Assembly: GCA_028023455.1 (NCBI GenBank)
Contig: JAQFVV010000153.1
Span: 436,001-500,000, forward strand
Direction of reading: 5' to 3'
DNA from: Epiperipatus broadwayi
Taxonomy: Eukaryota > Onychophora > Udeonychophora > Euonychophora > Peripatidae
DNA: 64,000 nucleotides
Shown in pieces: positions 1 to 13,835 of the stretch; the first letter of the stretch is position 1, and every line of letters begins with the position of its first letter. A program made the translations under genes and the position numbers. Under the pieces are notes generated by a model. That model saw only the letters and a program-made list of their open reading frames with translations, ran no database searches and was not told where the DNA came from.

Positions 1-1080
1 TTCATTGGACATTAAACACTTCTTAGCAAAAATCTTTAATTGTACACATATACATACACAATCTTACGTTTCGACTTTCCATATGCACATATATACAATA
101 AAAGATTTTTGCTATAAACTGTTTAAAGGACAGTGGATAAATTGCATTTATATAAAATTTTATTTAGCATAAAATTAAAAATAAATTTTGGTCATATACT
201 ATTAATAATTAATTTTAAAATGTATACTACATACGTATTAACTAAAATATTCAGTCAAACAATTTTAAATTAAAATCTTTATGAATGCAAATTCAGCCAA
301 ACAATAAAATAGATATTATTATAAAGGTATTTTTAGTTTAAAAAAAGAGAAAAGACATTATGCATTTAATAATATTTGTATGATGAAAATACATTAAAAA
401 TAAATTGAAAAGGATTCCTGCTATTAATTTTTATTTATAAATTCTGTATCTCTGCCATTACAATGTATTGTTAAAAAAATTGCTAGGTGATTTCAAAAAC
501 ATCACTACTGCACATTAAAATTTAATATCTTATGTCATAAAAAAATCGCAGCTAGCTTATTTGTGTATAAAGTGCTGATTATTTAGATTTGCATAGCATG
601 TACTGTAAAAAAAATTAAGTATTAATTTCAATCCATTAGATACATTTTTTTAAATATGCCACAACTTTTATTTTTATTGAAGTTAAGTACATGATCAAGT
701 TTAGATAATGAACAGTACTGTAATTTCATACCTTAATGTGATGATAAATAACAAGTCTTTACTATCAGAGCAATACAGTTAAGTAAGATATTATTAAACA
801 TTGCTTTTTTAATTCTAAATAATTTTACATAAATAATGTAAGATTATGAATTTTTTAAAAAAATGAAACTTTGGCATGGATTTTTTTTTTAGTAGAGTGA
901 GAAACAATTTTGTGGAAAAATACAAAAAATTGTCAATTGCGAGTACATTTTCCCATTCTCAATTTATTTTGCAATACATGTCCACAATGAACACCACATT
1001 TGGTTTCTAGCAATATTGGATTTTTTTATAGTTTTTTTTTTTTAAAAAAAAAAGGTTTATAGCTATATATATTTTCAACT
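1..1080. other. AT-rich region without recognisable gene
   Basis: No open frame of useful length, no RNA gene and no clear repeat was found. The stretch holds only homopolymer runs and short A/T tracts. Confidence 0.6.
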
Positions 1081-1084
1081 GGAA

Positions 1085-1850
1085 TCATGATAGAAACTAA
1101 TAAATACCACATTTCTTCTTCAATTTATGGATCAACGAATCATCACAACCTTCAAGATGTACTCCCTTCAATAACTAATGCAGCATCTTTCAACATTTTG
1201 GATAAGGTTGCCAATAAGACATATACTGAGCATGGAAGGACATCAATATAAAATCCTCTGTTGATTTTATTGGCAAAGCATGAATCAAGATCACTAATAT
1301 AACTGTTAAACTTATATGGAAAAAATCTGCCAAAAATTCATTACAAGTAATGAAGCCAAAAAGAAATCTATGTCAATCATATGGGAAACCATATTTGACC
1401 TAACTAAAAAATCAGAATTTACAGAAGTTGTTGCTGACAACATTGAAAAGTTTTTAGAACTATGCATGGAAGAATTAACTAAGCAAGAATTAATGCAACT
1501 GGATAAAAAACAGAAAAACAATAACGGAAAAAAAATTGACAAGTCTGTAGAAAAGAACTTTGGCATTAAAACACTGAAAAAAACTGACTTCATATCATGA
1601 TATCATGAATACCATAATGTCAACAAATGAGACCTTATAACATGTATGAAAAGAAAATCAAAAAAGCAAGACACTCATTTATTCTAATCTTTTTCTTTTG
1701 AGATCATCAGCCATCAGTACCTGGTATACCTTCTTCAAAAACAAAAACAAAATTATTAAAGATTTAGAGGACAATTGTAGACTCTTAGAATGAACATCTG
1801 ATGATTCATAAAACTGGATGCCAATGAGCGCTAAGTGGATGGATTATTTA
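1085..1850 (+). pseudogene. Tigger/pogo-like transposase relic (C-terminal part)
   Basis: An open frame at 1316-1600 gives a 94-residue lysine-rich peptide. Residues 41-64 read VADNIEKFLELCMEELTKQE and on to LMQLDKK, resembling the acidic 'EELLESHSEELTNEEL' stretch near the C-terminus of Tigger/jerky-type transposases. About 70-120 bases further on, another frame gives a serine-rich peptide (SNLFLLRSSA) like the usual tail of those proteins. Upstream of 1316 only broken frames are seen and the DDE catalytic core was not found. The family enzyme cuts and pastes DNA at TA targets; this copy cannot make it. The assignment rests on motif memory and is moderate to weak. Confidence 0.4.
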
Positions 1851-3389
1851 AAAAAAACTTTAAACTAATGGTTTTTTTTCTTTTTATATTAACTTAATTT
1901 GCATTTTCTTGCATACATAAATATTTTAAATGCATACCTAAATATTACATACACAAGCACAGTTTAAACATTCATATATTGTATAATAGGTTTTTTTTTT
2001 TTTTTTTTACAATTACTATATATACTAGGTTAAGTTGTTTTTAATACAATATTTATAATTTATGGTACAATTTTTATCTGCAATAGTAAATTACCACTCC
2101 CCCTTAGAAAAACTATTATAATTCCTTACTTTTTAATACTAAATTCTTGCTTTATATGAATTTTGTGGAATCAATTGTCCTTGCTAATTGGGATAAAGTG
2201 TATATATAACAATGCATAAGTTAAACCCATCTAGAAAAAAAAAAAAAAACATGTTGTCAATAAGAAAAAGAATTGATAAAATCAAAAATAACAAAGAAAA
2301 AAGAAATAGCTTAATGGAGTAGAATTAGAGGAAGGGTAAAACAAAAATGGTGTTGAAAGACACAATTAAGTGAAAGATCATGAAAACAAAAAGTCATTAA
2401 AAAAAACATAAATATAGTTAAAAAATGGTGGATTCCAAATAGAATGTGATCATATTAAAACTGTAACGAAAAACATGAATGCAGACAACATAGTTTTGGG
2501 GCCAAATTTTACAAAATTTTCACAAGAAAACATCAAAATATAAAATCGTGGACTAAAATAGTTTTCATCAATAAACTAAAATTGTTATAAACTTGATTTA
2601 TTTAATCTAATAATTGAATTTAAAAGCAATAATTAAACAATTAACATACTATTTATATATTTTAAACTTTATGAAGAGAGAATGTCGGTGAGAACTAATT
2701 TAACTTTTTTAAAGGATAATAACTATTAAATAATTAGTGCAATAATTAAAAAAATCAACAACAAAAACTAAATTGTTAACTTTTATCGATTGGCATCTTT
2801 GAGGCACTGAAATGAGATTAATTATGGGTTAATACAAAATTTCTTTTTTAAAAAAAGAAAAAAAACCTTTCTTAGGCTTAAATATATTCTTTTTTAATTG
2901 AATTTTATTTTTTCTATGCCTAAAAATCAGATACAAAAAAAATTCGGCGTTAATATTAGCATTTCAAGTATAAAACGTAAAAAAAAAAAAAAAAATCACT
3001 ATTACCGCCGCTGGCATAATTATCTACTTTGAATAACTTTACTGCCATCTCGTGATAAAATATTAAACTATCAAATAAATTGCTTTATAAATGTATCAGT
3101 CTATTATGTACCTCGACATTAAATTTAAAATGCAGGTGTACTTTTAATCTGCTACCCGTGTAATTCATTAAGACATCACCTTTAAATCTTGTCAGTAGCT
3201 TCAGGCAATATAATTATTTTAGAGTGGAAACGTCTGTTCCAGATGCTATCCTGAGACGAAAATTATTATGAGCTACAATTCTTTTTAATTGTAAACTAAA
3301 ATAACACATTTTATGGAAATTTTACATCTCCGTTATTCCCCCCTATGTTTTTTTTAAAAACAAATGTTTATCTTTTCGTTTAGAAAAAA

Positions 3390-3423
3390 ATTAATATGTA
3401 TTTCATAAGAAATACATATTAAT
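3390..3423. repeat. Small perfect hairpin
   Basis: Fifteen-base arms (attaatatgtatttc and its complement) flank a 4-base loop at 3405-3408. No repeat family or function is evident. Confidence 0.6.
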
Positions 3424-6400
3424 TGCTTGAAATAAATTTCATGTTGTCGCAGTAACTGAGTTAAAAATAATTAGCTACGGTTGGAATTTTTTAGTTTGCG
3501 TGGGTCTGGGTGCTTGTGATTTTAGATGACGTTTTTAAGAGCAGATATAAGAGCTGGTATAATTTATATCAATTAACAATCTTTTATTTATGAAAAAATT
3601 ATTATAAAAAAAATAAATGCAATAATAATTTTGTCATTTTTGACTATATGTCTGTGCGCGTATATGACAACCTAATTTTTACTTAGCATTAATTTTAATA
3701 ATAATGTTAAAATGAAATACTTTTCGTGGGTGATTTTGCGCACTTGTCGAATGTATAATCGCTTTAGTTTGATTTTTCACCTTACTCTTATTTGTATGAA
3801 TTAAAATATAATATGAAAAAGAAAATCATTTTTATGTATAGCTTTACTCAGATCAACATCAACTTCTGTCAGTTTGTTCCAGAACTTTTTATGTATATCT
3901 TTTTTTTTTTTTACCCACATCACTGCGGCAAACTCGTTTATTTATTTCATTTATCATTTTTTCCAAAGTCTTTTAACCGTTATTGGGGTGTAGTTTAGGC
4001 TTTTAGTTCATCACTTATAGTAACATGTTCTTTCAACCCACTGTTTTTTAACTTTCATTTATCTAACTCAAATATATTCTATTAAATCGGTTTTTTATAT
4101 TAACAAAATTAATAATATAATAATAAAAATTTGAGATAAAATCAAATTGATCAATTACATTCCACATTATAATTAAATATCTAGATGTCTCAAAAGTACA
4201 TCTGATATAAACAACGGACAACTTTTTTTTCATTAATACATCTGTATATTTTCAGCCTCATTTAAGAAATATTACATATTCTTGAATGTTAATTAGTTAG
4301 TCTGTAAGAAAATATCTATCCTATGAAAGCATATGTTATAAATTATTTCTATAATAAATCTACTAAACGAATGAATAATCATACTTAATTCATTGATTAT
4401 AACGACATTATTATTAAATTATTTTTACATAAACAACATTGTTTAAAATGACAGTAAAAATGTGGAAAATATTTATTTCTATCACAACAGTGAATCCTGC
4501 ATAGCTTGAGAGAAAGTATTTAGTAACTTTGAAAAAATTTGGTTCTGGAATGAGGCTTTAATTAAAAATTATTTTAAAATAACTTCTATCACATTATAAA
4601 AGAGGTTAAGTGCATTATGTAAACTTCTTTAATGCAACCATTATAAATAAAATATTTGAAGTCTCGATAATAAACTTCAGCATATATATTATCACTCTAG
4701 TATATCGTATTATTATGTGAGAATTACATAATATTAATTTTTATTTATTTAAAGTGTATTCTTTATTTAAAAAAAAAACTTATATACACTTTTTACAAAT
4801 AATAGTTATGTTTTAACAATATGCGGTACAGAATAACTATTTTATTTGACATTTAACATCCAACACACCAACATGCCACCACATCATTATATATCAAACT
4901 TTATCTATTTTAAATAATATATTTAAAATATACATTATTAATAGCAAATGGTTTAAAGATTCAACTTGTATAAGCTATATTCATTAGTACGCATTGAATG
5001 CTTTCTGGCAAGTTTGACAAACAATATTTATGTGATATTGATCAACTGAGAAATGTAGCTTCTACATTACTAAATAAATAGTCTTTTTTGATTTTGTATA
5101 AAAAAATGTTTTCTGCAACATCTATCTTCACGTGTTATTTAACAATAACATATATAAGCACATTACAGCACAATTATTTTATTTATCATTAAACTTTTTA
5201 TTTTTAACAGTTTCATACTGTATAACCTTTAATATTCTAATGTTGTGTTTTAAAATGGGTTTTAAATAACTTTATTTAATATACCCATTAGTGATCTTCT
5301 AGAAACACGATATTGATGATATTGCTTTGTCTTTTTAAAATAGATCCTTTTCTAAACAGAAAAATCTTGCCAAATACTCAATTTTTTGTCTAAACAAGAA
5401 GAGATCATCTTGTAGCCTGAATAGTTTTTGCAATAATCTACTGAAATAGAATCTTACTTTGTTATAATCGAGTAATCTTTGATCATAACCATACTTATTT
5501 TTTTCTCTTCAACAAGGTTAGATGAAAATTTTTAGAAATATATTTTTTGGGGAAAGTTAGCTTGCACTATTTGAATTTGTGATGCAAATATTTTAAGAAC
5601 AACCTCTTGGAATTGACATTTTCTACTGGTAAATATTGTGTCCCTGTTTATAGATAAAGTATCACAATCTTTTGAATGCTTAATTAAATATTACAATAAG
5701 AAATATCACTAGAAATGTCAAGTCTATATCTTCCTAGTGATTTCTTTTTCTTTTATATATTCCTCTACCAATTAATAGAAAAGGAGTTGCTTTATATAAA
5801 AAGAAATAAAATGCTGATAAGCAGGTCAGAGTTGCCAATTTTTTAAAGTAAAGTTTTGCTACCTGAGACTCATTGTCAATCAGGATCCCAATTTGGATGT
5901 TAAGCCATGAATCTATAATTGAAGAATTATGGCATTAAAAAAATAGAATTCTTCTGATATTCCAAACATTTTTTTTTAGAACCAACAAAAAAACTAGCTG
6001 GATTTGATTTTTCTAGATATAGAGTTTCTTCAACAGATACATAAGAACATATGGTTATTACACTCATCAGCTTTATAAATGGGGCTTATCACCACTGATA
6101 TATATATATATATAAAAATAAGTAGAAACACAAACTAAGAATCATTAGTTAACAAATGTCAAATCTATAGCTACAGTGGCAGCACTGAATGATTTAATGA
6201 AACTAATGGTGATTCTAGATTATGATTGGAATCTGTACAAGTTCATATATGATATTTTATTAATAGTCAAGCTGTCAAAAATTTGATAGGCTAAATAAAT
6301 AATAATTCTTTATTTATATATTAAATTAATTTTGCTTATTATACTATTTAAAAAAATATAAATACAAAAACAAAGTTGTAAATAAACAAAACATAAAAAT

Positions 6401-8522
6401 GTTAAAATTCATAAGTTTAATAAATTGTAAATTAAGGCAGCAATCATTCGTCCATTTTTGAAGTAGTTTATACAATTATATTTATTAATAACATTTGTTT
6501 GAGTTCCGTGAAGTCACACATTCACTATGATGTGAAACGCAAAGTGAAGGAGGCTTGTTTTATCACAGATGATCACAAAGCAATCAACCGAAAAGACACC
6601 TGCTTTACTATCTTTAAAAATTGGGTCCTTTAAACATTACATTACTGTGGTATTCACTAACTACTAACGAAAAGAGTTATGAATATGGGAACATAAAATT
6701 CCCAAAAGCACTTCAGCTTATCAGTTGTTATGTATAGCATCTTTAATTATAGATAAAACACAAGCTTAGTAATATAATAAAATGTTTTCTAAGCATGAAG
6801 TTTAAACAATTTACAAAATATAAGAAAATTTATTTTTCTCAAGCAATAATATAAAATCCAGCATTTACTAGTGGCAGAAAAATGAATTTATTATAAAACA
6901 TTCTTGAATTGAGTGAAAAACATAAGTAAGAATTTGAAATGCCTAATAGTAGGCATAAAACTATACAGATTCTGAAATTGTTGTAGAGTTTAAAACGTCA
7001 AAACAATTACAGAGGGTAAAGTTTTATGATAATGAGATTGTTGTAGTATTTTTATAATAAAAAAACGAAGAAAAAGAATTTTGTCTAAAATATGTTTAAA
7101 TAGAATTAACTCTAATACTTCCCTATTGATTTATTTAATAAATAAATATATGCAGATATGGTTCAGTAAGTTTTTTTACTATTCTTTTTTGAGTAAATGT
7201 GATTGAATAATCATACGTAGTAAATATGTGTGTATATGTGCTTCCATTTATTATTAATGAGGTACTTCATTAAGATTATTTTAAATATGCATACTATATA
7301 CACAAAACAATCTGTGTTTTATATATATATATGCATATGAAAAGTAGGTAGTTGTTAATTATCCACTGTTCTTTATGTGGTGGCACTGTTTCTGAGCAAA
7401 AACACAGAAATATGTCATTTACGCAGCCTAACGTATAGCGTATAGAACAGTTCTATTCATATTAGCCATTAGCAGACCTAGATGATGTTGCACACAAATT
7501 TTATAGTTCACTGATGTGCTTTGTGATACTATGCAAATAGTGTGCACTTCACATATTGTTATGGTATGATGTAAGGGTGTATGTAATTCAACTGGCCATA
7601 ACTGTTTTAATGTGAATTTGATGTAATGATGTTACACCCTATCTGACATACTATTACATAGTAATAATTGTAAGCCTGGCCTCTTGTTTCCCTACATATC
7701 TTGGAAGGGTGAAAATAATTTCAAAAGGGTAGAGCAAAACACGATTTCCCAAAACTCATGCAAATAGGCACATTTTCGTGAGACCAGCTACGAGACAAAT
7801 CATAAGCTCGGTTTGTTGAGAGGAGTATTGTTCATATTGGCAATTTACTATTAAAAGAATAACATACATTTCTAAATAAAAAGAAAAATATTTTGTTTGT
7901 TTTTGACATTTAATGTAGAATGCTAAGAATAACATAAACTTGTGGGTGGTTGAACATTGTTTTGGAAACCATAAACTTGGTTTGAGCAGAGTAATGCATC
8001 TGCTGTTTGATCGTTCAGATCTGCAAACCATCGGTCCCCCTCCCCTGCACATTCCAGCACTATGCACTGAAATTTAATTGAATGGAATTTCATTTCATTC
8101 AGGCTCATTAGTCTGTTAATCAAATGTTTTTTTTTTGTTTAAACATTTCATTTGCTATTAGAAAAGTAACAGAACATTTTTTTAAAATAAAAAGAAAAGT
8201 GTTTTGTTTTGTCCCAGCCAGGAAATGTTATATTAAATTGTTTTTGCACAGAAACAGCCCCATCACACAATGTACAGTGGCTAATTAACAATTACCAAAG
8301 AGTATTATGCACTTCCAGTTCTATTAATAAATTTTGTATCAATAAACATATGGTATTTTATGCGATGTATTATGTATACAAGGGAGTCTTGAAAAAAAAA
8401 GATTAGATATTATGGCCTTATTGTATTTACTTTTCCATGTAGGTGAACATTTAATTACTTATAAATAAATTAGGCAAGGCAGATACCTACAGTAATAATT
8501 GGAAATCAAATATTTTGCTTTC

Positions 8523-8564
8523 ATTCTTTTGTATACATTTAGTTAAATATTTATACAAAAGAAT
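8523..8564. repeat. Short inverted repeat
   Basis: Arms of 13 bases (attcttttgtata and its complement) are separated by 16 bases. It may be a chance structure in AT-rich DNA. Confidence 0.5.
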
Positions 8565-11133
8565 AATAGGAGTAATGAATAAGAAATTATTTTGATTTTA
8601 CTATTACCAATAGTATTAAATTAATTTCCTATATATTTACTCACATATTAGCCAAATAAGTTCTCTCTGCCCTACTGTAGAGCCAACTATTAAAAGCTTG
8701 ACTATTAATTGATTTTATGTAATGTTATAATATTTTCATCTCTATTCTCAAGGACTGGCAATAAAAGTTGGAACTTATATATCTAATAGGCACTATTTAT
8801 TATTTTATATTATTTAAGCTAATAGCCAATAAATAAATATGTAAGTTTTTGACCTCATGCTAATACTTGTGTACTTACATAAATTTCTTATTAGAGTCAG
8901 TTTTATGGCAATTATAGATTTATTTTACTCTTTCTCTAGAAAGATTAATCCCACCACCATATCCATTACTTTTGCCTATGCACTCTCATATGTGGCTAAG
9001 AGCAATTTTTTTCAGTCAGCACTAAAGTTATCTACTGTGAACTTATACAATTGTAATCATTGATCACATGATGATATAGTGCTGCCACAGTGAAAACTAA
9101 AATAATCCTAAAAATTAACTTTTAGTAATTGGAACTATCCAAGCTGTTGGAAGAATATGAGTAAGTATATAAAAAATAACATAATTTTGTTACTGGTATT
9201 AATCTTTCTAGACAAAGAGCAAAAGAGGCTGACATAAACTGAGATCTTAGAAGGTATAAAAACAGACTTGATATTATGATTATCATTTTAAATATCACTT
9301 GGTTCACAATATTACATTTTCTTGCATATCATACAGTTATCTTGAACAAATGAAAAATAGCTGCTTCAATATATAAGTTCATTAGTTCAAGTTTTGAATC
9401 ATAGTTCCCTTTGATGAAGGTAAAAGTTATAAACCAGATTTGGAATGGGGAAAATATAGCATTCCATCAGGTGTTCATTCATTATTCAAGTTTTAAGAGA
9501 TAGGTCTAAAATATGGTAAAAAGAACTGCTTTTGCATAAAATGAACTACTTTGTTAGAGCTGCAATTAGAACCAAAGTTATTCGATCATGGTTATTTATT
9601 GCATTGGTTTGATTTCTTAAAGTATGAACTAAAACATTTTTATCAATTTAAATTTTAATTAAAATATCTAGATATCAGCAGATATTAGAGAAAAGTCAAT
9701 ACGGAATGAGGATAGCACTCTTTCTCTTCTTAGAAGATACTTTTATTCATTTGCACATCAGCTTTTAATTGAAATCATAAAAATAGAAATTATAAGTTTA
9801 CATACAGTTAATTTGCTTATTTTATTTTTGTAAAATTAAATTAAACATTTGTTTTTTTAGTAAGTATCTGTTGATTATATTCAATTAGTCAAAATTTTCT
9901 AATTTCAAGCAGGAAATGCTGTCAAATAAATGCTTTTGTTAAGAATATTATTGTTATTTTTTCTTATTTTTCCTGTAATTATAAGTTGAATTTTTAAATT
10001 TAAACAATAGTTTTATTAATTTAACTCATAATTTATTAAAAGTTGTTTTACACAAACAAATTTGTTTTTTATTAGAATATATTTTTATACTGAAGGTAAA
10101 AATAAATGTTTTGTTTGTTCTTTTTTTTTTCTAATTATTATTTTTAATATTATTTCAAAATTTTCCAAAAACGTGAAGATTTAATGGAAAATAATTTGTT
10201 TTTATTAATTATTCAACTTAAACAAAAATAGTGATGAAAATGAATACATGAATGACTTTAATAACACCACAAAAATTAACATAAAATAAACAGGCAATTA
10301 AAAATTGTAATTAAACTTTTTATTCATCTCCAAGTTAGTGAATGTATTAATTTTCAAATAGGGAGGAAATTATTTTACTCTTTGAAATAGAATTTTTTTT
10401 AAATCTTCAAGCAATATTGTTTAGATATTTTTCGTGAGATAAAATGTAAGGTGAATGTTATAAATAATGTAAAGAATTTTATTTTTCTTTTATATTAGCA
10501 TTAATAATAAATGTTTATTAATCTTCATAATATAGATAAATAATGTGCATCTTTATTTTCAACTTATCTCTCCAAGTTTAAATTAGTTTGTTTGCTTTAT
10601 AGCTTCATTTCTTTACATTATATGAACAAACTTTCTCATTTCATTTATCCATTTCTTTTACAATCTTTTGAGATCCAATTTAAAACTTCAACTGTCCATC
10701 TATTACCATTTCTTCTGGCAATATTTCCAGCCCTGCTCCATTTTAATCTCTTAATTGTTTCAGTGATATTGTTTTGTATTCTCACTCATGTATTTCAATT
10801 TTGATATTTTCTTGTTACTTTACTTACATCTCTTCATACTTTAGTAAGTGGTCTGAAATCTTTGTATTACTCTTCTTTTAAGTATCCAAGTTTCAGATCC
10901 ATAAATAAAAACTGGTAAAATCTATCTACTAAAAACTTCCCTTTCTAAACATATTGGAATATTTCTTTTTAGTATTAAGTTATTTCTACCAACAACATTA
11001 AATTTTAAAGTTTATGTTGCCATCTGAGTCAATAGTCTGAACAAGCTATTTGTTGTTATTAGCATTATTAAAATTATAACTATCAATTTTTATTTTGTTT
11101 TTCTGAAAAAATCCACTGAACATTGCTTTAGTC

Positions 11134-11254
11134 CAGTGTTGTACAACCTTTTACACTTGCAGCCTCCATACTCAGACTGAAATTTTACATGAACCATTAC
11201 CATTATAATGTACTCATATAAGGATAATAATAATAAGTCATTTTAGCACGTGCG

Positions 11255-11291
<37 letters not shown>

Positions 11292-11743
11292 TTCATAGTA
11301 CATATAAGATCTTTGAAAAAACTGCATATTAACAAAAAATGGATAATAATATTTGGTTTTTAATAGATCTGTTAATTTGTACTAATTACAATTTTTTAGC
11401 ATGTTTTAGATAATGTATACATTCAGGAATATATTACCACATAATGATGTTAGGCCAATATCAGCATGAAGAATAAAACTCAGAGAGTGAAGAAAAGAAA
11501 TAAAAGCAATATAAGTGAAATGCCATTATTATGTGCTGTATAAAGAAAAAAGTGTTTAAGCACAAAAGTGGTCAGACACACAATAATGAGTTCAGCAGTT
11601 TTCATGTATTTTTAATAGTGTTTAGGTTTTTGTTTTTTCAATTAAAAATGTATTATTCAACATGAGAACTAAAAATTTTCACAATCCTCTTCAATCTTTC
11701 TGTGGTCTCTTGAACGGTTGAACCTACAGATTGTGCATTGCTG
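11134..11743. mobile_element. Non-autonomous hAT-like DNA transposon
   Basis: The 610-bp insertion is bounded by an exact 8-bp duplication, CTTTAGTC at 11126-11133 and 11744-11751, as expected for hAT transposition. Its ends are imperfect inverted repeats: CAGTGTTGTACAACC on the left, and CAGCAATGCACAATC on the right when complemented. It carries no transposase. Inside are a (CA)n(TA)n tract at 11254-11291 and AT-rich filler. It lies in the RT part of the older LINE, so it jumped in after the LINE was already there. Confidence 0.7.
11254..11291. repeat. (CA)n/(TA)n microsatellite
   Basis: Alternating CA then TA dinucleotides inside the hAT-like element. Confidence 0.9.
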
Positions 11744-11941
11744 CTTTAGTCTTTTTGAATTTATCTTTAATCTTACTTTCTTCTGATAATTATTTTAACT
11801 TTTCCTGAAGTTCTGAAGTATTATTGCTAAAGTAAACACATCATCTGCAAATCAAGATGATTTAAATAATATATATTTGTTTGCACTTCTTCAGCTTCCC
11901 ATTTTAATTCATAAAATACTTATTGTGAAGCTATATATTGT

Positions 11942-12139
11942 TTACAATAACTCCCCATCATATACATTGTAATGCAAAAATTTTTAATATAATTCCTTTA
12001 TTTTCCTGACAGTTTCGACTGTCCTTCAGTCTTCATCAGAGCTGATGAAGACTTCAGGACAGTTGAAACTATCAAGAAAATAAAGGAATTATATTAGAAA
12101 AATTTGCATTAAAATGTATATGAGAGGAGTTATTGTAAG
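11942..12139. repeat. 200-bp palindrome centred on a CTGATGA motif
   Basis: Two arms of about 98 bp (11942-12039 and 12042-12139) are inverted copies with a handful of mismatches. Each arm carries CTGATGAAGAC next to the centre, followed by a GAAAC box. In the left arm, on the minus strand, GACTG and CAGTC would form a stem directly before GAAAC. This resembles a hammerhead core, but the outer helix is not present. It may derive from the end of a Penelope-like element inserted as an inverted dimer. Confidence 0.6.
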
Positions 12140-13835
12140 CAAAATCTATGAATATATGAATAAAGGCAAAGAAAATAAAGGAGAAAAATAAGAATATACT
12201 TCTAATTTTTGTAAAACTACTGTAAAAAGTTTTGGAATTATAAAATCATTCTGCCATACCTTTTCTCTATGTTAATCTTTTTAAGTATCATAATATAATG
12301 GACTCACTGCTGTTGCATTTGGTTAAATATTCTTCAGACTAGGACAATATATCATGTTTGTAATTACAATTAAAATAATTATAGAATCAAATGTCTTTTC
12401 ATAATCTACAAATCCAAAGCAAAGTTGCATTTCCTATTACTTAGTTTTTTTTATAACTACTCTCAATATATGGATGTGATATTCTGGACTAAAAATATTT
12501 TAAAATCCAGTTTGCTTTTTGTTTGCTTGAATCCAAAGTTCACTTGCTTCTTTTAAAGTATAATTCCATCATTAATTGGACTCTTTCACTACTTTGTAGA
12601 TTCAATTGCATTTCTCATCTCTTCATTTAAAATATTTGACAATGTAGAAGATGCAGATTTTTGTGTTGTTGTTGTTCAATACATTTCACAATAGCATCTG
12701 TTTCTAATAATAGTTCCATCCTTTTTTTCTTATTGCACAAGTAAGTTTCCTACTAATACCAAGATATTGTTTTACACATTTGAGACTTTTATTTCCTTCT
12801 ATAGATTTCTTTGCCAGCTCACAAATATTTTTTTCTTATATCATTCATTATTAACTCTTTTTACTTCCATTTTACAAATCTCTGGATATTCATTTCTTCT
12901 TAATGTCTTGTCTCAGTAGAAAATTTATTAATAAATTGTCATTTTTTGTGTCTGCTATCTTTCTTACACTTTCAATAGAGTATTCATTATCTTCTTATTG
13001 ATTTTAATCAAATCGGAACTATCTTTCAAGTCTGTTAACATTCTAAAATGATTTTTTCAAGTTTTAATTTAAATTTATTGGAATGTTTTTACAATTTAGG
13101 AATGTCAACAGTTAATGCTAATTTTCTTAATAATTTCTCTAGTGCTTTGTTGATGTTTTATATCTCACATTTCAATGATAATTTTGGTGTCAAATCTATA
13201 AATAACATTACAATCTTGAAATATAATGCTGTATTTTCATTTGGATACTTCCATCTTCACTTCTTTCTAGCATTTTTTGCAAAGAATGAATGCATAATAT
13301 AGAATTTTTCTCTGAAATTCACAAATCTGCATCCTCTCTTATTCCTACCTCCATAATTAAATTTACCTACAGCACTTTAAACATTCAGTTATTTACAAAT
13401 TCTATTATTGAAGTCTCCCATGACAATTTTAAATTGTTTTGTCTGACTAAAAATATTTTGTATATCTACATAAAAATCATTTACTCCTTTATCACAATGG
13501 GAATTTGTTTACATCATAAACATGATTTGCATTTGATGTTTTATTAAGTTGGATAACTAATCTTGCAACACTGTCTGCTATACTGTCATTCTCACAATAG
13601 TTCTTCTGTCACTTTTTATTTATCATGAATCCCACTGCATTTGTACTTTCCATAATTATGCCTTTGTAGTAAAATACATGTCCACTTTTTAAATCAATTA
13701 TCTCTTCATCATTTCTCCTAACTTCATCATGTCTAACCATTTAATATCAAACAATTCTCTTTCCGATTTACACAATTTTCCTTCACTTAAGTTATTTGAA
13801 CTTGTAAGGCCTAAATAAATGGCAGCCTGGTTCAA

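Larger units (their letters stand above)
1860..10590. other. Long AT-rich non-coding region
   Basis: Nearly 9 kb without a supportable gene. Open frames here, including a 103-codon minus frame at 7756-8067, show no known motif and have composition expected by chance. There are homopolymer T and A runs, a short (TA)n at 6100-6114, and two small perfect hairpins listed separately. It could be intron or intergenic DNA; no splice-flanked coding stretch was seen. Confidence 0.55.
10592..13835 (-). mobile_element. RTE-like LINE relic with endonuclease and reverse transcriptase remains
   Basis: Read on the minus strand, broken frames keep the order of a non-LTR retrotransposon protein. An APE-type endonuclease gives IVMGDFNNR near 13404-13430, then GRNKRGCRFVNF near 13330-13355, then a FFAKNARKKWRWKYPN stretch typical of RTE-like endonucleases. 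Reverse transcriptase follows with FVDYEKTFDSI at 12380-12412 and the catalytic FADDVFTLA at 11825-11851. Many stops and frameshifts show it is dead. Two later insertions break it, the hAT element at 11134-11743 and the palindrome at 11942-12139. The 3' part near 10.6-11.0 kb resembles the 41.4-42.7 kb relic. The exact clade is inference. Confidence 0.7.

Noticed and set aside
1312-1593. 93-codon minus frame
   Set aside because: It is the antisense shadow of the Tigger-like peptide frame on the plus strand.
7756-8123. Overlapping minus frames of 103 and 66 codons
   Set aside because: No domain, no matching copy in the window, and the frames are ordinary for a region with few TA stops. No evidence of splicing or conservation can be seen.
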